NCBI GenBank assembly: GCA_029937655.1
Contig: JAPYPK010000047.1
Coordinates: forward strand, 1-11,385
DNA: 11,385 bases
Source: Nitrospinaceae bacterium
Lineage (GTDB): Bacteria > Nitrospinota > Nitrospinia > Nitrospinales > VA-1
Reading direction: 5' to 3'
Positions 6,509 to 11,385 of the stretch are shown here, piece after piece. The first letter of the stretch is position 1. Every line of letters begins with the position of its first letter. The notes under the pieces were generated by a model. It did not search any database. It was not told where the DNA came from and was given only the letters and a program-made list of their open reading frames with translations. Both the position numbers and the translations under genes were made by a program.

Positions 6509-8563
6509 ATGCAAAATCGTTGGAATGAATCTAAGTCCAAGGCAACAATAGAACAATACAAGGATGCATCAAAAGATATCGCCCTAAGAGTATATACTTC
6601 TAGACTGATAGGAGCTGACCCCAGTTTAGTACTCCATGGCGGCGGGAACACTTCTGTGAAATCCCTAACCACAAATGCCATAGGCGAAGAGATTAACGTT
6701 CTTTACGTTAAAGGAAGTGGATGGGATCTCGATACATTGGAACCAGCTGGCCTTCCCGGGGTACAACTGGACCATCTGATCAAACTAAGAAACCTGGACT
6801 GTCTTAGTGACGAAGATATGGTTAACGAACAAAGAACCCACCTACTGGATGCTACATCCCCAAACCCATCCGTCGAAACTTTATTACACGCTTTTTTACC
6901 TCACAAGTTTATAGACCATTCCCACGCAGACTCCATTTTAGTGATTGCCAATCAACCCAATGCTAAATCACTTTGTGAAAATATTTACGGGGAAACGATG
7001 GGAATCGTTCCTTATATTATGCCCGGATTTGATTTAGCTAAAGCAGCCGCAGAAGTTTATGAAACCAACCCTAATGTCAAAGGCCTGGTACTGATAAATC
7101 ACGGGCTGTTTACTTTTGGGGACACAGCAAAAGAAAGCTACGACCGCCACATAGAGGCAGTACAACAAGCTGAGAATTTTATAGCCAGCCATGATGAAAA
7201 AAAACTATCGCCTATCAATGCAAAATTTACGAGTGATGAAGAAGTGCTCGCATCGATTGCCCCTTGTTTACGTGGATTATTCTCACAAGAAACGGGCCAA
7301 AACTGGTTAATCCACTACAGGGAAGACCCTGCTGCCCGTGCTTTTGCCTCAAGTCAAGAGTGCGACGACTGGTCACAAATTGGAACTGCAACACCGGATC
7401 ATGTAATTCGCACCAAGCAAAAACCTCTTTTACTAAACCCTAAGCATTTAAATGACTCCGAAAAACTTCGGAAGGAAATTTCTAGCGCTCTCGAAAAGTA
7501 TAAAAATAATTATCATAAATATTTTAAAACTAATATTCAAAGCAAAGGAGTCGACAAGAAAGAACTTGATCCTCTGCCACGAATTGTACTAGTCGCTGGC
7601 CTTGGATTAGTCACTATTGGAAAGTCGGTCAAAGAAACAAAAATCGCTGCCGATATTTACCAACATACAATCGGCATTATCAAAAAATCATTCAACATAG
7701 GCCAATTCTCACCACTTAAACATGACGACCTGTTTGATATGGAGTACTGGTCTTTAGAGCAAGCAAAGTTAGGCAAAAACAAACCCGCTACAGCGCAAGG
7801 GAAAATCGTTTATATCACCGGAGCAGCATCGGGGATTGGCCTAGCTACTGCAAAATTGTTCGCAGAAAATGGTGCCAGCCTTTTTCTGGTTGATCTAGAT
7901 AAAGAAACCTTGATTCGCGAGGTAGAAAAACTGCGCAAACAATTTAAAACCGGAATCGCGTTTCACGTAGTAGACGTTACAGCGGAAAAAGAAGTGAAAA
8001 AATCTTTTGAAAATCTAATAAAAACATTCGGGGGAATTGATATCTTAATCTCCAATGCTGGCAATGCAATCAGAGGCAAAATAGGCGAGGTGGATTCTGC
8101 GACTTTGCGAAAAAGCTTCGATCTGAATTTCTTCTCTCACCAGACACTGGCATCTCAGGCAGTTCAACTGTTTCAAAAGCAGAAAACAGGTGGTGTTTTA
8201 ATGTTCAACGCATCCAAGGCGGCATTTAACCCCGGAAAAGATTTTGGCCCCTATGCTCTGCCAAAAGCAGGAGTGATCGCCTTGATGAAACAATACGCCA
8301 TCGATTATGGCAAAGATGGTATTCGTTCGAATGCAGTCAATGCAGATCGTATCCGCACTAAGCTTTTTACCAAGGAAGTGCTCGCCGAACGGTCGACCGC
8401 CCGAGGCTTGACCCCTGACGAATACTTCAAGAGTAACCTACTTGAAACAGAAGTATTCGACACCGACGTCGCTAAAGGATTTTTTGATACAGCACTTGCC
8501 GAAAAAACAACGGGTAGTGTCGTTATCGTCGACGGTGGTAATATCGCTGCGAGTCCTCGCTAA
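6509..8563 (+). CDS. Bifunctional class II aldolase / short-chain dehydrogenase (RhaE-RhaW / YuxG-like)
   Basis: A 684-aa fusion of two enzymes. The N-terminal class II (RhaD/FucA-type) aldolase/adducin domain (about 20-340) has LVLHGGGNTSVKS (40-52), VKGSGWD (67-73), DHSHAD with His137 and His139, and INHGLF with His198, which are the expected Zn2+ ligands. TPDHVIRTK (295-303) is typical of this fusion family. The C-terminal SDR domain (about 430-680) has the cofactor loop TGAASGIG (437-444), Asp462 after the second strand, suggesting NAD+ preference, NAG (516-518), and catalytic Ser569, Tyr582 and Lys586 (YALPK). Relatives in Bacillus and rhizobia cleave L-rhamnulose-1-phosphate and oxidise the lactaldehyde. 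Here no kinase, isomerase, transporter or regulator is adjacent, so the substrate may differ. The ATG is chosen because an in-frame stop lies at 6485-6487. Monocistronic, under its own promoter; convergent with the exporter gene 28 nt away. All catalytic residues appear intact. Confidence 0.93.
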   Translation: MQNRWNESKSKATIEQYKDASKDIALRVYTSRLIGADPSLVLHGGGNTSVKSLTTNAIGEEINVLYVKGSGWDLDTLEPAGLPGVQLDHLIKLRNLDCLSDEDMVNEQRTHLLDATSPNPSVETLLHAFLPHKFIDHSHADSILVIANQPNAKSLCENIYGETMGIVPYIMPGFDLAKAAAEVYETNPNVKGLVLINHGLFTFGDTAKESYDRHIEAVQQAENFIASHDEKKLSPINAKFTSDEEVLASIAPCLRGLFSQETGQNWLIHYREDPAARAFASSQECDDWSQIGTATPDHVIRTKQKPLLLNPKHLNDSEKLRKEISSALEKYKNNYHKYFKTNIQSKGVDKKELDPLPRIVLVAGLGLVTIGKSVKETKIAADIYQHTIGIIKKSFNIGQFSPLKHDDLFDMEYWSLEQAKLGKNKPATAQGKIVYITGAASGIGLATAKLFAENGASLFLVDLDKETLIREVEKLRKQFKTGIAFHVVDVTAEKEVKKSFENLIKTFGGIDILISNAGNAIRGKIGEVDSATLRKSFDLNFFSHQTLASQAVQLFQKQKTGGVLMFNASKAAFNPGKDFGPYALPKAGVIALMKQYAIDYGKDGIRSNAVNADRIRTKLFTKEVLAERSTARGLTPDEYFKSNLLETEVFDTDVAKGFFDTALAEKTTGSVVIVDGGNIAASPR

Positions 8564-8578
8564 ACTCTGACTTGAAAT

Positions 8579-8590
8579 TTTTAATTAAAA
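8579..8590. other. Perfect 12-nt AT palindrome between convergent genes
   Basis: TTTTAATTAAAA lies in the 28-nt gap between the aldolase stop and the exporter stop. It could act as a weak two-way transcription end because A and T runs flank its centre on both strands, but it has no GC stem, so it is not called as a terminator. Confidence 0.25.
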
Positions 8591-8591
8591 G

Positions 8592-11324
8592 TTATAGATC
8601 CCAACCTTTAGCAGCGCAGAGCTTCAACATCGCAGGTAGTAATGTAATACTGGCCAAAAGACAACAACCAACACCCAAGGTTAAAACAAGCCCCAGGCTA
8701 TAGATACCCTGATAGTCGGCAACCATCAGGCTACCAAATCCGATCATTGTTGTAAGTGAACTAAGGATCACTCCTTGCCCTGTACTTTTTGATAAAATAT
8801 TTACGTTTTTGTCTTTTTCCTCCCGGTAACGGTGAACCAGATGAACACCATTGACAACCCCTATTCCAATGATCAATGGCAGGATAACCAGATTAGCAAG
8901 GTTAAATGAAATTCCTGCCAAGCCCATGATTCCAACCGTCCACATTGATCCTGTTACAACCGGAAGTAAAACGATTAACGTGGCACGAATATTTCCGAAG
9001 GACACAAGAATGTATGTAAAGATGGCGACCATCGCATAAACTCCCCCTTGAAAATATCCATCTCTCATTAAACGGGTCGATTCAAACATGTGTATAGCAT
9101 TCCCTGTAACTCCTGAATCAATCTGCCTCAACTGCCCCATAAACTTCTCCCTCTGGGCTATATCCCATATGTCCACGCTGGGGTATACAGTAATTAAATA
9201 CACCCCATTCTGACTAACATATCTTTTTCGCAAGCTTTCAGGTATTTCCGCAACACTGACAGGAGAAATATCAACACTCGCCCTCAAGTCAGCCACCTTA
9301 TCTCTGTAGTCGGAAAAAAGATTTTCAGAAAAATCATTAAGCCTTTTTTCGGCAATCTCCACAGATTGAGTTTCACTCTTATCTAGAAAAAGTTGTGCAA
9401 GTTTTCTTGCTTCAGCTACCCCCCCCCTATCTTCTTTTCCTTGAAGTTTAAAACGAATTTTCCTCATCGTTTTCACCAAGTGTGGATACGAAACTGGAGA
9501 AACACCGGCTTCAACTTTAAGGTTTTTTAAAATTGGTCTCAGTTCTTTGACATATTCAATTTTTTTATTCTGGTCTTCTGGTAAGAGAGAAACTATACTC
9601 TCAACATTTCCGACAGTTGAAAGTTTTTCCAACGCATTATGTTTTTTGATAGTTTCCTCTAGGGAATTAGCAAGCACAGCAACTGACCAAGCTGAGCGCC
9701 CTGCCTGTTCAATCACTTTCATTTCATATTTAACTGCCTCGGTCCCGTGAGCCTGCAAATTAAGCAGATTATAATCAAACACCACGGTCCTTAAGGAAAA
9801 AAGGGAGAAAATAAATAAAATTATGGAAACAAAAATAACCGCACGATAGTTTTGAAAAAATATTTCAAAGTAAGAACCTCCCCACTCAAACCGCCCCCGC
9901 GAATACTTAGGTTTACGTATCTTTTCTTCTAGGCTGATCAAAGCTGGCAAGACAAGAATCATCGAGATCATGCAGAAGAGAATACCTCCTCCAGATATTT
10001 TCCCCAGTTCGACGATACCGATAAAATCGGTGAAAATCATACCGCCGAAAGCCATGGCAGTTGTCACCGCACCTGCAAAATTCCCACGCCCGGTACCTTG
10101 AACCGTTTTTTGTAGTGCATAAAGAATATCGCCTCCAGACATCCGTTCTTCTTTATATCGCCCCAGAACATGAATCCCAAAATCAATTCCCAGGCCGATC
10201 AAAATGGTAGCAAACACAATGGTTAAAATGTTCAGATGACCCACTACAAACGTAGCCCATCCAATCGACCAGCATAAGGCAATGACAAGTGAAAACACAG
10301 CAAGGAGTGGTTTTACTACTCCGCGGTAAGCGATAATAAATAACAATGTCACTCCCAAAAGGGCTATTTGTGAAGCCTTTCGAACATCCACCTGCGTTAT
10401 CGCCATTTCATCGGCGGCAATAACATCTTCACCTGTTAGACCTACTTCAACTCCTGGGAACCGTGAGCGTGCTTCTTTAATTAATTCACGAAGCAGTTTT
10501 ATAGAGTCAGAGACCGATGTGGCTTCTTTGCTCTCCTCGTTTGGAACCATGAGGATGAACATAAGCCTCTCATCATCTGAAACCAAATAACCTGCCTCCC
10601 GCAAAGAGGTTTTATCGCCCGTCAAAAAAGAACTCCAAGGCGAGTGATATGAACCTTTCCCTTCTAAATAAAAGAGCATTTGTTTTTCAAGAGCGATTAA
10701 CAAGCTAAGGTCATTAGTTTCGTCTTTATCGTCTTTGCTATCCTCGCCTCCGAGAAATCCAGCCAAAATCGAATTTACCATCCCTGTACTTATTTCAGCA
10801 TTAATACTTTCCATGAGCTTGTTAAGTCCGGGAGATGTATTAACTTTTCTAAGAAATTTTTCGTGTGATTCAATTTTAGTTCCAAGGTCAACAAGTTCAT
10901 TTTGTTGAAGATACAAAAGGCCTTTTTTTCTAAAATACTCCATATCAGCTTTATGAAATATCGTCGAAAAATTCTGTGAATGCGACTTCAACTTAGTCAC
11001 GAAAAAATCCACAAACTGCCTCATTCTTGCAGGGTCTTCATCAGCAACAACTACCATCATTCCGTCAAAATCCTCAAATTCCTGACGATATCGGTCGTAG
11101 GTTTCTACGTAATCTAGGTTTTGCGCGACTAAGTCGCCTCGGTTATTTTTAAATGAAAGTTTTTCGACTGCAAACCAAACAGATAGGCTTGCGGTCAATA
11201 AAGAGGCTAGAATAACAACAATGGAATGTGTATAGGCGAGTCGTTCAACGCCTAGAAAAAAATGGTCAAAAAAACCTACTGCCTTCGTAGGTTTATAATC
11301 ATTTCCACTAACCGAGATATTCAT
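8592..11324 (-). CDS. MMPL / RND superfamily exporter, HpnN-like
   Basis: A 910-aa inner-membrane protein with the two-repeat RND plan: a helix near 34-53, a large periplasmic domain (about 54-317), five helices (about 318-334, 338-360, 366-386, 416-437, 444-464), a second start helix (493-513), a second large domain (about 514-756) and five more helices (about 757-776, 779-803, 806-830, 851-870, 873-897). TM4 carries GLGIDFGIH (377-385) with Asp381, the probable proton-relay residue. The matching TM10 segment reads GIGVVNGVH (820-828), with Val824 at that place. The loop near 193-205 is very acidic. Known relatives export hopanoids (HpnN) or mycobacterial lipids (MmpL), driven by the proton gradient; the substrate here is unknown. 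No accessory periplasmic or outer-membrane gene adjoins. A G9 tract falls at codons 633-636. The ATG at 11324 has no clear Shine-Dalgarno, and I see no convincing promoter in the 61 nt before it. Confidence 0.92.
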   Translation of the reverse strand: MNISVSGNDYKPTKAVGFFDHFFLGVERLAYTHSIVVILASLLTASLSVWFAVEKLSFKNNRGDLVAQNLDYVETYDRYRQEFEDFDGMMVVVADEDPARMRQFVDFFVTKLKSHSQNFSTIFHKADMEYFRKKGLLYLQQNELVDLGTKIESHEKFLRKVNTSPGLNKLMESINAEISTGMVNSILAGFLGGEDSKDDKDETNDLSLLIALEKQMLFYLEGKGSYHSPWSSFLTGDKTSLREAGYLVSDDERLMFILMVPNEESKEATSVSDSIKLLRELIKEARSRFPGVEVGLTGEDVIAADEMAITQVDVRKASQIALLGVTLLFIIAYRGVVKPLLAVFSLVIALCWSIGWATFVVGHLNILTIVFATILIGLGIDFGIHVLGRYKEERMSGGDILYALQKTVQGTGRGNFAGAVTTAMAFGGMIFTDFIGIVELGKISGGGILFCMISMILVLPALISLEEKIRKPKYSRGRFEWGGSYFEIFFQNYRAVIFVSIILFIFSLFSLRTVVFDYNLLNLQAHGTEAVKYEMKVIEQAGRSAWSVAVLANSLEETIKKHNALEKLSTVGNVESIVSLLPEDQNKKIEYVKELRPILKNLKVEAGVSPVSYPHLVKTMRKIRFKLQGKEDRGGVAEARKLAQLFLDKSETQSVEIAEKRLNDFSENLFSDYRDKVADLRASVDISPVSVAEIPESLRKRYVSQNGVYLITVYPSVDIWDIAQREKFMGQLRQIDSGVTGNAIHMFESTRLMRDGYFQGGVYAMVAIFTYILVSFGNIRATLIVLLPVVTGSMWTVGIMGLAGISFNLANLVILPLIIGIGVVNGVHLVHRYREEKDKNVNILSKSTGQGVILSSLTTMIGFGSLMVADYQGIYSLGLVLTLGVGCCLLASITLLPAMLKLCAAKGWDL
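9419..9427 (-). repeat. Poly-G tract (G9) inside the exporter gene
   Basis: Nine consecutive G on the coding (minus) strand span Arg633-Gly634-Gly635-Val636 of the exporter, the longest G/C run I see in this AT-rich window. With eight G the frame runs straight into TAG. With ten G it reads two further codons and then TGA. Slippage would therefore cut the protein to about 635 residues, losing helices 8-12. The frame as given is the open one. Confidence 0.9.
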
Positions 11325-11385
11325 ATTTTATTTCTAAAGTAGTAAAAAACTTAAGATCATCTTTGTTTGGAAATAAAAAAATGAT

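Noticed and set aside
10704..10748. Acidic low-complexity stretch in the exporter's first periplasmic domain (about residues 193-205) as a metal-binding site
   Set aside because: It is rich in Asp and Glu but mixed with Lys and matches no known binding motif. A flexible loop is the simpler reading.

Overview
The window is a compact, AT-rich bacterial segment with ordinary chromosomal content. It holds the 3' part of a large membrane-protein gene, a four-gene de novo purine operon, a two-domain sugar aldolase/dehydrogenase and a large RND-type exporter. The small PurL with separate PurS and PurQ, and the iron-sulfur, propeptide-type PurF, are the Bacillus-style versions of these enzymes, which also occur widely in Gram-negative phyla. 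The UPF0182 protein and the HpnN-like MMPL exporter would fit a deltaproteobacterial, SAR324 or Nitrospinota-like lineage. That placement is a guess; nothing in the window fixes the taxon.

Layout: 1-1635 (+) is the C-terminal part of a UPF0182 protein that enters from outside the window. It converges with 1681-6320 (-), read purS-purQ-purL-purF. After purS come a 68-nt gap, then a 4-nt overlap (purQ/purL) and an 11-nt overlap (purL/purF). Between purS and the next gene lies a divergent promoter region (6321-6508), with a plausible sigma70-type promoter on each strand. The bifunctional class II aldolase/short-chain dehydrogenase (6509-8563, +) then runs convergently into an MMPL/RND exporter (8592-11324, -), whose upstream region is cut off by the window edge. 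No intergenic stretch exceeds 190 nt. I see no tRNA, rRNA, CRISPR array, insertion sequence or phage gene.

Function: PurF carries out the committed first step of purine synthesis. PurS, PurQ and PurL together form FGAM synthase (step 4), so the operon pairs two glutamine-dependent steps. The aldolase/SDR fusion resembles the RhaE-RhaW type enzyme, but no sugar-catabolism genes are next to it, so its substrate is open. The exporter is a full two-repeat RND protein, probably for lipids or other hydrophobic molecules.

I found no new multi-gene system here. The best leads are a 9-G homopolymer inside the exporter gene, where a one-base gain or loss reaches a stop almost at once (possible phase variation); the absence of the relay aspartate from the exporter's second repeat; and a purS promoter placed so close to the start codon that its transcript would be nearly leaderless.
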